Shown here: positions 8,208 to 17,219 of the stretch, one piece after another | How positions within the stretch are numbered: position 1 is the first letter of the stretch | Layout: each line of letters opens with the position of its first letter | Origin: an uncultured Lentisphaeria bacterium | GTDB taxonomy: Bacteria > Verrucomicrobiota > Lentisphaeria > Victivallales > Victivallaceae | Direction of reading: 5' to 3' | NCBI GenBank assembly: GCA_903831825.1 | Contig: CAIKZE010000130.1 | Coordinates: 1-47,680 of the forward strand | Length of the DNA: 47,680 bases | Program-made: the position numbers and the translations under genes | Notes under the pieces: generated by a model | What the model was told of the DNA's origin: nothing | The model's database searches: none | Seen by the model: the letters and a program-made list of their open reading frames with translations, nothing else

Positions 8208-8580
8208 GGCATGTTTCAAAAAGGTTTAGAGATAGTTGACCCTTATTTGAGATGCCGCCATTGAGAGCCGTAGGCTCGAATCATGTTGTAGGGACGGATT
8301 TTAATCCGTCCGCCATCCCCCACACAATTTGAGAGCCGCAGGCTCGAATCATGTTGTAGGGACGGATTTTAATCCGTCCGCCATTCCCCACACAATTTGA
8401 GAGCCGTAGGCTCGAATCATATCAATCTTATATGTTTCGTTCCTACGGAACTCGAACTTTGGGTGGTTCTCCGACAACGGACTGAAGTCCGTTGCTGCAA
8501 CATTGAGCGTTCCTACGGAACACATTACAATCCAGAGCCATAGGCTCGAAACATGTTGCAGCGGTTGATTTTAATCCATC
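8208..8580. repeat. Right mosaic hairpin-repeat array with two tandem 68 bp units
   Basis: The array starts with the anchor GGCATGTTTCAAAAAGG (8208), the inverse of the left anchor at 191-243. Two tandem 68 bp units begin at 8263 and 8331, with a third, divergent start at 8399. Each has a GAGCC-GTA/GCA-GGCTC hairpin and a GGACGGATT/AATCCGTCC hairpin. Further GTTCC/GGAAC and GGACT/AGTCC hairpins follow up to 8580. It fills the gap between two convergent genes, so it may also terminate both transcripts. Confidence 0.88.
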
Positions 8581-8583
8581 CAC

Positions 8584-10302
8584 TCAATTGTTTCTGCGGA
8601 GATTAATTTTCTTGGGCGGTCCGGGCGGCTCCGGTTTCGGCGGCGCGAAATATTTTACGGCAGTGGAATTGCAGAACGGGCAGACTGGCGGCTTCAGCGT
8701 GTCTATTTTGTCATATTGAATCGGATTATCATCTGATTTTTTCTCGATGCGGGTAAAAATTCCATTGCAATAACTGCATTTCCATTGAAATCCGAGCGGC
8801 CCGTTGCATTTGGAACATCTTGCGGTAAAGATATTTTTGATTGGTCTTGCCTCGCAATATTTGCAGCTCGCGCACATGACATTGATTAGCGGCCCGCCTT
8901 TAACATTTTTCTCGTATATTTTTATGCCGCTGTAGGTAAGAAGTCCAGTGAGCAATGTTCCAAAAATAAACAGGAATATTACGAATTTTCGCGGCAGCCG
9001 GTCAAGCGATTTTAATTGCATCAGCCAGTCGATTATCAGCGAGAAACTCACAAAGAAGAAATTGCGCTCCGGAATCTCAAGAACATATTTTACCATTGTT
9101 CTCGCGGTTTTTGTCATGGCAATCGAGGTCTGGGTTTTTTCAGCGTCCCGTTCCGGATGTTTAGCCTGCGCGGCTTTAGGCAGAACAAGAGATGCAGCCG
9201 GCTTGGCCGGCTCGGTTTTCCTGGGCGCGGATGATGGTGTTTTTGACCCGGCAGGCTGGAGCTGATCGCCGCTGGATTCTAAACGTTTTTCGGCCTGGCC
9301 CGGTTCTTTAAGATTAATGTCCCCTTTTTTTGACAGAGTCGGCTTTAAATTGCTTTCTATTACAGGAGATTTTGATTCTGATTGTGCGGGAACTTCGAAA
9401 ATTTTGTTGCACTTGGCACATTCCCCTTCCTGTCCGGCAAGCTCTTTGGGCAGCCGGTATTTCTGACCGCAGAATTTGCACCAGAAAATGACATTCTCCT
9501 GTGGCGCAACGCTTGCGGCCGCATTATCAGAGAGTTTGGGAACGACCATATTTTTTTTGCACTTGGCGCATTCCGCCAGTTGTCCGCCGAGATCCTTCGG
9601 CAACCGGTATTTCTGATTGCATACTTTACAGCGGAAAGTAATATCGTCGGGGGCTTTGTTTTTTGACGTGGTGGAATGAACGCTGATTTTCTGAATTTTA
9701 TCTTTATTTTTATCAACAACCGGGATAAAGCTTGCGATGGCAGTGGCTTTTTCAATAGCTTTGCGGGTTTCCAGAACAGAGGCGCGGTCTTCCGATTCTT
9801 CGGGAACCATAAAATGCTTATGGCATTTGGTGCATTCCCCTTCCTCCCCGGCAAGTTCTTTGGACAACCGGTATTTCTGACCGCAGGATTTGCACCAGAA
9901 GAGCACGTCCTCTTTCGGCGCCGCGGGCGCATTATCCGATTGCTTGGGAACAATCATGTTTTTTTTGCATTTGGCGCATTCTGCGATTTGGCCGCCAATG
10001 CTTTTTGGCAGCCGGTATTTCTGATTGCATATTTTGCAGCGGAAAATAATATCGTCGGGAGCTTTGTTTTTTGACGTGCTGGATGTGATCTTGATTTCCT
10101 GAATTTTGTCCGGAGTATTTATTACAGGAACCAAATGGGTCAGCGTGGAGTCTTTTTTAACGGAAGCGTTCGCGGAAATTTCCGATTCCTGCGGGACCAG
10201 CATTTCGGCTTTGCATCTGATACAGTCCAGATTATCGCCGGCGCAATCATCATCCAGTTCGTATTTCTGATTACATGTTTTACACCGGAACCTGATACTC
10301 AT
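8584..10302 (-). CDS. Multi-zinc-ribbon membrane protein
   Basis: The 572-residue protein carries five N-terminal zinc ribbons of about 36 residues, each F-x-C-K-x-C-x-QKY-(12)-C-x-x-C-(4)-VP, of the MJ0042 finger-like type. Fingers 2+3 and 4+5 with their shared SKNKAPDDI linker are a recent internal duplication. A low-complexity Lys/Pro/Ser/Ala linker follows. Then come one transmembrane helix (FVIFLFIFGTLLTGLLTYSG) and a C-terminal part with four more CxxC pairs. The start at 10302 (MSIRFRC) is chosen because the first finger begins there; an in-frame ATG at 10329 has no better ribosome binding site. Role unknown; such proteins often relate to membrane stress or secretion control, but nothing here shows that. 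Confidence 0.75.
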   Translation of the reverse strand: MSIRFRCKTCNQKYELDDDCAGDNLDCIRCKAEMLVPQESEISANASVKKDSTLTHLVPVINTPDKIQEIKITSSTSKNKAPDDIIFRCKICNQKYRLPKSIGGQIAECAKCKKNMIVPKQSDNAPAAPKEDVLFWCKSCGQKYRLSKELAGEEGECTKCHKHFMVPEESEDRASVLETRKAIEKATAIASFIPVVDKNKDKIQKISVHSTTSKNKAPDDITFRCKVCNQKYRLPKDLGGQLAECAKCKKNMVVPKLSDNAAASVAPQENVIFWCKFCGQKYRLPKELAGQEGECAKCNKIFEVPAQSESKSPVIESNLKPTLSKKGDINLKEPGQAEKRLESSGDQLQPAGSKTPSSAPRKTEPAKPAASLVLPKAAQAKHPERDAEKTQTSIAMTKTARTMVKYVLEIPERNFFFVSFSLIIDWLMQLKSLDRLPRKFVIFLFIFGTLLTGLLTYSGIKIYEKNVKGGPLINVMCASCKYCEARPIKNIFTARCSKCNGPLGFQWKCSYCNGIFTRIEKKSDDNPIQYDKIDTLKPPVCPFCNSTAVKYFAPPKPEPPGPPKKINLRRNN

Positions 10303-10348
10303 GGCTGCTTGTTTCCCGAATTCAATCATTATTTACTGTTGAGCCAAT

Positions 10349-10368
10349 TGCAAAACTCAAGTTTTGCA
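10349..10368. promoter_or_regulatory. Perfect 7 bp hairpin/palindrome upstream of the zinc-ribbon gene
   Basis: GCAAAAC-TCAA-GTTTTGC lies about 48 bp upstream of the zinc-ribbon start on the minus strand. It could be an operator or a leader hairpin. There is no further support. Confidence 0.35.
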
Positions 10369-10715
10369 TGAATTCAGAATTTAGAATCTGGAATTCAGAA
10401 TGAAATTCGAACTAAAATCCGGATTTATTCTGACTCCTGACTCCTGAATTCTGACTACTTTTGCAATTACCTCTGTTCAGTATCTTTGTTTTAGACTTCT
10501 ATGTTTTAAACGTTTTTAAATTGTCATATTAAACGGCCTGTTTATCAAATAGTTGCGTTAATGGAGGGGCACAGCCGGGATCGAAAGCAGGTTGTGACGG
10601 AGCACAACCCTCCATTGGGTTATCCGCCATTGCAACTGTTCCCCTGTTTTTTTGAATTTCCGGGTTCCATTCTGACTCCTGAATTCTGAATTCTGAATTC
10701 CTGCTTTTGGGTTGC
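10369..10715. repeat. Non-coding stretch with GAATTCTGA-type repeats
   Basis: The motif ATTCTGACTCCTGA followed by (GAATTCTGA) copies occurs at about 10427-10458 and again at 10669-10703, and an inverted form (GAATTCAGAAT) occurs at 10371-10400. These can pair with each other into long hairpins. No credible gene is present. Confidence 0.65.
10561..10615. repeat. REP-like element with ATGGAGGG terminal inverted repeats (copy 1)
   Basis: The element starts ATGGAGGG and ends CCCTCCAT, with an internal hairpin GTTGTG-ACGGAG-CACAAC. It shares its ends, a central CCGGGATCG and this hairpin with the element at 21436-21499, so the two are copies of one dispersed family. Confidence 0.65.
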
Positions 10716-10885
10716 GGGCAAAGCCCGCCTTAATAATATATCCTTTCCCCCGACTTTATAAAGTCCCGGATTGCAAAAAAATCAAGCTTTAAAACCATTA
10801 ATAAAGGGTCGAGGTATTGAACCCAAGTAATACCTCAGTCTTTACCGAATCCAATTGAATAAATTTATTTTTTTTATTATCGCTA

Positions 10886-10914
10886 TTGACATTTCTATTT
10901 TTTTATGTTATAAT
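10886..10914 (+). promoter_or_regulatory. Consensus sigma-70 promoter of regulator A
   Basis: TTGACA (10886-10891), a 17 bp spacer and TATAAT (10909-10914) match the housekeeping promoter consensus exactly, 42 bp before the preferred regulator start. Confidence 0.85.
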
Positions 10915-10941
10915 CTATTTGTTGAACAAATCAACTAATAG
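10915..10941. promoter_or_regulatory. Palindromic operator candidate for regulator A
   Basis: Half-sites CTATTTGTTGA and TCAACTAATAG, separated by 5 bp, match in 10 of 11 positions as an inverted repeat. The site abuts the -10 box and covers the expected transcription start, the classic place for autorepression by the GntR/LacI-type product encoded next. Confidence 0.7.
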
Positions 10942-10955
10942 ACATGGATGGGATA

Positions 10956-12017
10956 ATGAGGGCAATCGAATTTAAAAACAAGTTTGAGATGTTAAGGGGC
11001 CAGTTGCGACATGACATTTTAAGCGGTAAGAATTTGCCGGGAAGCAAGTTGCTTTCCGAGGAAGAACTTGCTGCCTTTCATAACCTTAATCGAGGCACCG
11101 TCAACAAGGTTTATTCATCCCTTGAGACGGAAGGGCTGATTTCTCGAAAATCCAAAGTCGGGAGTGTGGTGCTGGGCATATCGGAACGCAAACCGGCATT
11201 GCGCCTGGGCGGGCTGATGATGATAAATACCGGGCACCTTTATGGTAATTTGCATTCCCTTATTGCAAAAGAGGTACAAAAGCATCGTTATTTCCCGGTG
11301 CTCCTTGATATTGAGCCCAGAATGAGCGACATTGAGAGTGCGCTCGGCAGCGATATGAAGGCATTCATGGAAGCTTCTCCGGCGTTTTTCGCAGTTGATG
11401 GTTTTTACAACTATCCGTTCGAATTCCTCAAAAAACTGTCCTCGCAGATTAAAAACCTTATCTTTTTCAATCGGTGCGAGACGGCTATTGCTTTTTCCGC
11501 AACATATGTTCTTTCTGACTATGAAAAAGGTGGTTACATGGCGATAAAACATCTTATTGAAGGGGGAGGCAGGAACATACTCATTGCCAGTACAATCTTT
11601 GGACCCTGGCGAGTCAGCGATCTCATACTCAAGGGCGCTAAAAAAGCTTTTGCTGAAAGTAGAATTCCGTTTGCTGAAACTGATATTTTTGAAACCGACA
11701 GGAATGGACAGTTTGAAGCGTTGATTGAACGGTTTAAGGGGAGAAATAAACCTGACGCAATATTCTGTATGGCCGACAACCTGGCTAGAAAAATTCAGAC
11801 GGCATTGGAGAAACTAAAACTTTATCCGGGGATAGATTACAAATTAATCGGCTATTTCAATACTCCGTGGGTATACGAATTTGAGCCAAAGCTAACTTCG
11901 GTATCCATCAATGAAACAACGATTGCCGCAGAATTCGGGAATCTGATTTCAACACCGGATATTGCTAAAAAGGAAATCATTGTTACACCAAAACTTATTA
12001 TAGGAGAAACCGCATGA
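10956..12017 (+). CDS. GntR-HTH transcriptional regulator with LacI-type sensor domain (cassette A)
   Basis: The 353-residue protein has a GntR winged helix at residues about 5-70 (LSEEELAAFHNLNRGTVNKVYSSLETEGLI) followed by a periplasmic-binding-protein-like effector domain of the LacI/GalR kind (CETAIAFSATYVLSDYEKGGYMAIKHLIEGGGRNILIAS...). It likely binds a sugar or glycan fragment and controls the downstream glycan genes. The ATG at 10956 is preferred over 10944 because GGATGGG lies 5 nt before it. It is transcribed from an exact consensus promoter with a 27 bp palindrome at the start site, so autorepression is likely. The ORF at 35551-36741 has the same two-domain layout. Confidence 0.85.
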   Translation: MRAIEFKNKFEMLRGQLRHDILSGKNLPGSKLLSEEELAAFHNLNRGTVNKVYSSLETEGLISRKSKVGSVVLGISERKPALRLGGLMMINTGHLYGNLHSLIAKEVQKHRYFPVLLDIEPRMSDIESALGSDMKAFMEASPAFFAVDGFYNYPFEFLKKLSSQIKNLIFFNRCETAIAFSATYVLSDYEKGGYMAIKHLIEGGGRNILIASTIFGPWRVSDLILKGAKKAFAESRIPFAETDIFETDRNGQFEALIERFKGRNKPDAIFCMADNLARKIQTALEKLKLYPGIDYKLIGYFNTPWVYEFEPKLTSVSINETTIAAEFGNLISTPDIAKKEIIVTPKLIIGETA

Positions 12018-12034
12018 AAAAAATGAGGCTTTGA
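12014..12034 (+). CDS. Possible six-codon mini-ORF overlapping the regulator stop
   Basis: ATG at 12014 overlaps the regulator stop codon (ATGA) and is preceded by AGGAG at good spacing. It encodes MKKMRL and then stops. It could be a coupled leader peptide before the pseudopilin gene, a decayed pseudopilin start, or chance. Confidence 0.25.
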   Translation: MKKMRL

Positions 12035-12102
12035 AAAAGGACTGTTTTTTTAAGAATTAACTTTATAAAACTAAACTATCATAAAAAACAAAGGATACTA
12101 AG

Positions 12103-12873
12103 ATGAAAAAACTTACATTTAAAAGATTCACGCTCATAGAACTCCTAGTAGTGATAGCTATAATCGCAATTTTGGCCTCAATGTTATTGCCGGCACTGGG
12201 GCGGGCGCGTAATATGGCTAAAACTACCAAATGCCTCAGTAATCTGAAGCAGCTTGGCGGAGCCCAAGCCATGTATCTTATGACTTACGACGACACTTTT
12301 CCGATGGTCTCTGAATGGATTCCCGGCATCAATTCCACTTGGGCAACCCTTTATGGGCCGTTCTTGGGGATAACACTAGTCACCGGCGGTTATGGAACTT
12401 TACCTAAAAACTGTGTGTTGTCGTGTCCGTCCCTGATTACAGTCATAGGCGGCGCCAATGCCAATTATGACATCAGCTACGGTTACAACTCTTACGCTCT
12501 TGGCGGCGCAAACTATCTCCCGGCAACTGTTAGTGGCGTTGCGGTAACTTATCCCCGCAAAATCACTCAGATCATGCGGACCTCCCAACAATTGACCCAC
12601 GTGGATACATGGTATAACTTCTCCACTGCGGACTTACGCTCACGCGGCCGCTACGTAGCGGACGATCAGGCATACGTTTGCTACCGCCATAACAAACTGG
12701 CCAACGCGCTCTATGCCGACGGCCACGGCAAAGCCGAAGATCAGCAGTGGCTCTGGATGGGGCATCCGCTGGGGTATCCATGGAACATGGCCAATAGCAA
12801 TGTGGCATGGTTTCAATATTCCGGCCAAGTCCCTTGGTCAGCGCAATACGGTTACTGGCCTTATGGACAGTAA
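12103..12873 (+). CDS. Orphan pseudopilin with H-X9-DG domain (cassette A)
   Basis: The 256-residue protein has a class III signal followed by the hydrophobic prepilin helix [24 protein letters not shown], with Glu at +5 of the predicted mature protein. Residue -1 is Arg rather than the usual Gly. The C-terminal half contains [12 protein letters not shown], an exact H-X9-DG motif typical of pseudopilin-like proteins in Planctomycetota and Lentisphaerota. No other type II secretion gene is nearby. It lies between the cassette regulator and the GH20-like gene, which starts only 7 bp after its stop. A role in secreting, displaying or binding substrates for this cassette is an inference. Confidence 0.9.
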   Translation: MKKLTFKRFTLIELLVVIAIIAILASMLLPALGRARNMAKTTKCLSNLKQLGGAQAMYLMTYDDTFPMVSEWIPGINSTWATLYGPFLGITLVTGGYGTLPKNCVLSCPSLITVIGGANANYDISYGYNSYALGGANYLPATVSGVAVTYPRKITQIMRTSQQLTHVDTWYNFSTADLRSRGRYVADDQAYVCYRHNKLANALYADGHGKAEDQQWLWMGHPLGYPWNMANSNVAWFQYSGQVPWSAQYGYWPYGQ

Positions 12874-12880
12874 AGAAAAT

Positions 12881-14746
12881 ATGATGAACATATGGCAAAT
12901 CAGAGGGGCTCAACTTGATCTGGCCCGGCAGATGGAAACTCAATACTTCATCAAAAATTTCATTGATTTTATCGCTGATAACGGATTCAATCTGCTGCTG
13001 CTTTATCTGGAGGATCGAGTACGCACGGCCTCTTATTCGTATCCGGCAGATTCCGAATGCTATACGACAGACCAAATGCGCGAGGTGGTCGGCTATGCGG
13101 CTAATCGTGGCATTGACGTAGTACCGTGCATCTCGCTTTTGGGCCATGCAGAACGCTTCCTGCGGCACCCGGAACTGGTTGGCCTGGCGGAATTGCGCAA
13201 CGGAGGAATCGGGCGTTTCGGGCAAACCGGACTGGACGTTTTCTGTCCGTCCAATCCGGCGGTTTACGAATTTTTCGAAAAGTATCTGGCGGAAATCTGC
13301 GCCATCTTCCCGTCGGAATATTTCCACATGGGAATGGATGAAGCCTGGAGTGTGGGATATTGCGAAACCTGCGCGCCGCAAGCCGCCGTCTTCGAAGGCG
13401 AACAGCGTCTGTTTCTGCATGCAATCAACCAGGGGTACCGGATACTGCGCCGTCTTGGCAAACGGGTGATGATGTGGGACGATATGTTCGAGTATTATCG
13501 TGACATTTTGCCGGAAGCGCCGCGCGACCTGATTATGGTCAACTGGCAGTACCAGCCGGATGTCCGCCATCAAAAAGGGCATTTTATTGATTCAGAAGTT
13601 GGCAACCGCTTGGCGCTTTATGAACGACTCGGCTTCCAATATCTCATCGCTCCCTCCGATTTCTGTTCCTCTAACGTGCGGACATTCACCGAATACGCCG
13701 CCGCTTTTCAGCCACTCGGCGGGCTGCTGACCTGCTGGGAAAAGAGCAAGTACTTTATGCATAAGTCGCTACCGGTATTTGCTTATGCCGGACGCCTGTG
13801 GTCGGGAATGGACGATGCCGCCGCCTGGCGGGGCGCGATGAAATATCTGTTCGACATCGACGCCCCGCTGTTGTACTATGCGGTCCGGTCCGCCGTGGAA
13901 AACGAGTATAACCGTCGTGAAATCGAGCTCAATCCGAATACTCTGCTCGGGAGATCGTTTTTTGGGCTGGACTACGGCGACGCGGCGAACATCGAACTAC
14001 TGCATCGGGTGGTTCTTGACCAGCGAAATTCCGTTACTGCCCCGCTCGGACAACTGACGCTTGAAGATATAGCAGCAGAATTAGATACGTTGCGGCTTGC
14101 CAACGCGTTGCGTATTCTTTTTCAGAAAGCGGTCGATCACGGCTGGAACGCCGCCATGGATCAGCCGCTGGAAGAAATGCTGACTAGACTGAAAAATCTC
14201 CGGTTGGAACGCCTTCAATTCTGGCATAAAGTGCGAAATGGGCTGTTTCCGGATTCGCTCGACGCCCATTACCGGGAAGTTGAGACAACTTGTCGGGAAC
14301 AAGCTGATTTATTGAGAAAAGGCTCCCGGCTCCGAATCCGTTTCTGTCTGCCCAGTCAGTACGGAGCGCCGCGCTGCACCATTTCGCTACGCGAAAACGG
14401 TCAGTGGCAAACCGTGGTCGACGGGGTATTCAAAGCAAACCGAATCGATCATGAGGCCTTGTACGAACGGGTTTTTCCGGTGGACCCGGGTTGGCCGGAT
14501 GCGGTAAAGATCGAGGTGAAAGGCTACGGCGGCCAGGGGATCTGCCATGTCAGTTATCAGAATAGCGAGGAAATACTGGAACCGGAGACCGTGGAACTGG
14601 TTTCCGGCACAGTCAGCCATCCGGAGCATGTTTTATGCAACGACGCTCGCTGGTGCTGGCTGGGCAATCCCGATACCCGGTTGGCCTTTACCGACCGCCG
14701 CATCCCCGAACAAATAAGCGCTTTGCAAATAACCCTGAACAAATGA
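12881..14746 (+). CDS. GH20-like beta-N-acetylhexosaminidase family protein
   Basis: The 621-residue protein resembles a family 20 hexosaminidase barrel. It has the barrel-strand pattern NGFNLLLLYLEDR ... GIDVVPCISLLGHAERFLRHPEL and the motif FHMGMDEAW, equivalent to the HxGxDE catalytic motif, with Asp153-Glu154 (numbered from 12881) as the substrate-assisted pair. No signal peptide is visible, so it should be cytoplasmic and may act on imported oligosaccharides. The last 130 residues form a beta-rich extra domain. The start is uncertain: ATGs at 12863, 12881 and 12884 are all in frame; 12881 follows AAAGA and avoids overlap with the pseudopilin. The stop is 8 bp from the next start, so the genes form an operon. 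Confidence 0.8.
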   Translation: MMNIWQIRGAQLDLARQMETQYFIKNFIDFIADNGFNLLLLYLEDRVRTASYSYPADSECYTTDQMREVVGYAANRGIDVVPCISLLGHAERFLRHPELVGLAELRNGGIGRFGQTGLDVFCPSNPAVYEFFEKYLAEICAIFPSEYFHMGMDEAWSVGYCETCAPQAAVFEGEQRLFLHAINQGYRILRRLGKRVMMWDDMFEYYRDILPEAPRDLIMVNWQYQPDVRHQKGHFIDSEVGNRLALYERLGFQYLIAPSDFCSSNVRTFTEYAAAFQPLGGLLTCWEKSKYFMHKSLPVFAYAGRLWSGMDDAAAWRGAMKYLFDIDAPLLYYAVRSAVENEYNRREIELNPNTLLGRSFFGLDYGDAANIELLHRVVLDQRNSVTAPLGQLTLEDIAAELDTLRLANALRILFQKAVDHGWNAAMDQPLEEMLTRLKNLRLERLQFWHKVRNGLFPDSLDAHYREVETTCREQADLLRKGSRLRIRFCLPSQYGAPRCTISLRENGQWQTVVDGVFKANRIDHEALYERVFPVDPGWPDAVKIEVKGYGGQGICHVSYQNSEEILEPETVELVSGTVSHPEHVLCNDARWCWLGNPDTRLAFTDRRIPEQISALQITLNK

Positions 14747-14754
14747 GGTAAAAA

Positions 14755-17217
14755 GTGTTGAAAGGATTTTTAATTTCCATCGCCTTGCTCTTCGCCGTGT
14801 TGCTACTCGGAGACAGCGTTAACAACCCGGCGTTGAATCCGGTTAAGTTCCAATCGCCGCCAAGCCATCAACCGCTACGACTGGTGGTTGACGGGAAAGC
14901 CAATCTGGCGATTGCCGCTGATTTGGAGAGTGAAAAATCTCTTCCCCCAGTACGCCGCTCCGTAACCAATGCCGTCGATGTGCTGCGTGAAGCGTTCCGT
15001 CGCTGTGCCGGAATTGAACTGCCGGTAGTAAAACCAGACAACCAGAAAGAATTGGCAAACTATCAGTATGTGATTGCCGTGGGGACGAATCGAATTACGG
15101 ACGGACTCGGCATGAAGCCCGGACAGCTTCCGAAAGAGGGACTGGAGGTCATGACGTTTCCCAACGGCATTGCCATTGCCGGTTACGACGGCTCACAAAT
15201 TCCGGGTTCCTATGACCGCTACGACTGGTCACGGTACCGCTTGAACGGCACCCAGAACGGCGCTTACGATTTTGTGGAGCGTTTTCTCGGGGTGCGTTAC
15301 TATTTCCCTGGCATTGGCACGATTTGGCCGAAAATCACCAATCTGTCTATTGAACCGGTACATTACACCGATGCTCCGTATTTTCACAACCGTTTTACTC
15401 ATCTCATGTTGGTGGCTATGCAGCCCCAAAATCACTATCAGGAATTCGGCCCTTATGAAAACGCCGATTTTGAAGGGCGCTGGCGTATCACGCTCGGGTC
15501 CCGTTACTGGGCCGGACACGGGCCGCCGATAAGCAGTTGGCGGGTAGCGCATCCGGAGCTGAAAGAAATGATGTTTTACCGCGATCCGGGCGGTCATCAA
15601 TATTACGACGAGCTCCAGCATATCGGCAATTATATGGATGTCAGCAATCTGGAATTGGCCGACCTGTTTGTAAAGGACTTGCACCATTTTTTCGACACCG
15701 AAGGCAAATGGAACGCTACATGGAAAGGTTCGGCAGAGCCTAACTCCGAATATGTGATTTTCGGCAATTGCGATACCTTCGTCTCCGGCATGGACAACGC
15801 TGTCATTCGGGATCTGAAGCTGATTCCTCCCTCTCGTTGCGGCGACCGCGACGGCGAGCTTTCTGATGTTTATGCCCGTTTTCACATTGCGCTGGCGGAG
15901 AAACTGAAAAAGGAATTCCCCGGCATGCGGCTTTCCATCATGCCATATCACAATTATGTCCTGCCACCCCTGCTGTCACAATACCGGAAATTTCCCGATA
16001 ATGTTGACGTTCGCATTTGTATTTACGACTTTCCCAGGTTCACCCGTAATCCGGCAACTGTCGAAAAATGGCGGAACATTTTAAAGGAATGGCGGCAGGT
16101 ACTGGGCGGACACCCAATCAGTTCGCTCTGGCTTTACAATGAACCTAGCAACCTGTTTGGTCGCGCCGTAGTCGGGCGCTATGTGGCTGATCTGCCCAAA
16201 ATATTGGGGCCGGAATTGGGTCGCGAAGAATTATTCTTAGACGACTACGGCGGTTTTGACTGGGAATATTATTATACATCTTATGTGGCGTACCGCAGTA
16301 TGTGGAACCCTGACTTCAACATTGATGCTGCGCTGGACGAACAATGGAAACTGCTTTACGGCAACGCCGCTCCTTATGTAAAGGAATTCTACGACCTGCT
16401 GGTGGAACGCTGGGAAAAAATCATGGCGCAAAACGGCGACCGTAAACTTGCCTACAATCTCAAAGTGCTCAACCGGCTCGACCAACTTTTGCAACTGGCG
16501 GCCCAGGCGGTTCCGGCCGATTCCCTGGAAGAACGCCGTCTGAAACTTTTCGCCAAACCGTGGCCGAAGGCGATCAGAGAGGCCCGCGGGATACTCGCTT
16601 TTTCCAAGCCATCCTATCGGGTAATCAAAGTCGATCCGGAACAGATCACCATTGACGGAAAAATCGATGAACCGGTATGGAAAAACAGCCAGGTTATGAC
16701 ACTGATTGATGTGATGGGAAGCGACGAACCACCAAAATTCCCGACAACCGGGCGATTGCTTTGGAGCGACCAAGGACTTTACGGGGCGTTTAACTTTGCC
16801 GGCAAACCAGAGGTTGATCCCGGGAAATCCATATGGGAGAATTGCCATCTGGAGGTCTTTCTCTCCCCTGGTCTGGAGCATCAGGAATTCTTTCAATACG
16901 TAACTGGGACTACCGGCTTGCAGCACGTCGGTCAAAAGACGATGAAACCCATGGAAACACCTTACGATTCAAATTGGAAGAGTCCGGGCTTCAAACATGC
17001 GGTCCAAATCGCTCCCGATCACTGGATGCTGGAGTTCTTTATTCCATGGGCTGACCTGAAAAACCAGAAACCGGCGGTTTACGGAAGCTGGTTCGGTAAT
17101 TTTATTCATAACAAATGTTCGATCCCAAAGGGAACTACCGCTTTCTCTATGACGCTTGGCAATAACCACAATATTGAGCAATTCGGATTTATAAAATTCA
17201 TTGGAAAGGAAAAATAA
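14755..17217 (+). CDS. DUF4838-type glycan-active protein with C-terminal CBM9-like domain
   Basis: The 820-residue protein starts at a GTG with GAGG six bases upstream. Residues 5-20 form a signal anchor or signal peptide. Residues about 40-200 resemble the N-terminal domain of alpha-glucuronidase-type hydrolases (AVDVLREAFRRCAGIELPVV). The middle (about 200-560) matches the DUF4838 pattern, a barrel-like domain common in Lentisphaerota and Bacteroidota glycan loci. From about residue 623 a CBM9/DOMON-like beta sandwich follows (ITIDGKIDEPVWKNSQ ... ENCHLEVFLSPG). It is probably secreted and binds or cleaves a polysaccharide outside the cytoplasm. The paralogue at 32185-34503 shares the first two parts but not the same C-terminus. 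Confidence 0.78.
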   Translation: MLKGFLISIALLFAVLLLGDSVNNPALNPVKFQSPPSHQPLRLVVDGKANLAIAADLESEKSLPPVRRSVTNAVDVLREAFRRCAGIELPVVKPDNQKELANYQYVIAVGTNRITDGLGMKPGQLPKEGLEVMTFPNGIAIAGYDGSQIPGSYDRYDWSRYRLNGTQNGAYDFVERFLGVRYYFPGIGTIWPKITNLSIEPVHYTDAPYFHNRFTHLMLVAMQPQNHYQEFGPYENADFEGRWRITLGSRYWAGHGPPISSWRVAHPELKEMMFYRDPGGHQYYDELQHIGNYMDVSNLELADLFVKDLHHFFDTEGKWNATWKGSAEPNSEYVIFGNCDTFVSGMDNAVIRDLKLIPPSRCGDRDGELSDVYARFHIALAEKLKKEFPGMRLSIMPYHNYVLPPLLSQYRKFPDNVDVRICIYDFPRFTRNPATVEKWRNILKEWRQVLGGHPISSLWLYNEPSNLFGRAVVGRYVADLPKILGPELGREELFLDDYGGFDWEYYYTSYVAYRSMWNPDFNIDAALDEQWKLLYGNAAPYVKEFYDLLVERWEKIMAQNGDRKLAYNLKVLNRLDQLLQLAAQAVPADSLEERRLKLFAKPWPKAIREARGILAFSKPSYRVIKVDPEQITIDGKIDEPVWKNSQVMTLIDVMGSDEPPKFPTTGRLLWSDQGLYGAFNFAGKPEVDPGKSIWENCHLEVFLSPGLEHQEFFQYVTGTTGLQHVGQKTMKPMETPYDSNWKSPGFKHAVQIAPDHWMLEFFIPWADLKNQKPAVYGSWFGNFIHNKCSIPKGTTAFSMTLGNNHNIEQFGFIKFIGKEK

Positions 17218-17219
17218 TC

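Noticed and set aside
8208-8580. CRISPR array
   Set aside because: The units are 68 bp palindromic blocks repeated directly with no unique spacers of constant length, and no cas gene is near.
12572-13582. 336-codon minus-strand ORF over the pseudopilin/GH20-like junction
   Set aside because: Both sense genes have strong motifs (H-X9-DG and HxGxDE); the antisense frame has none.
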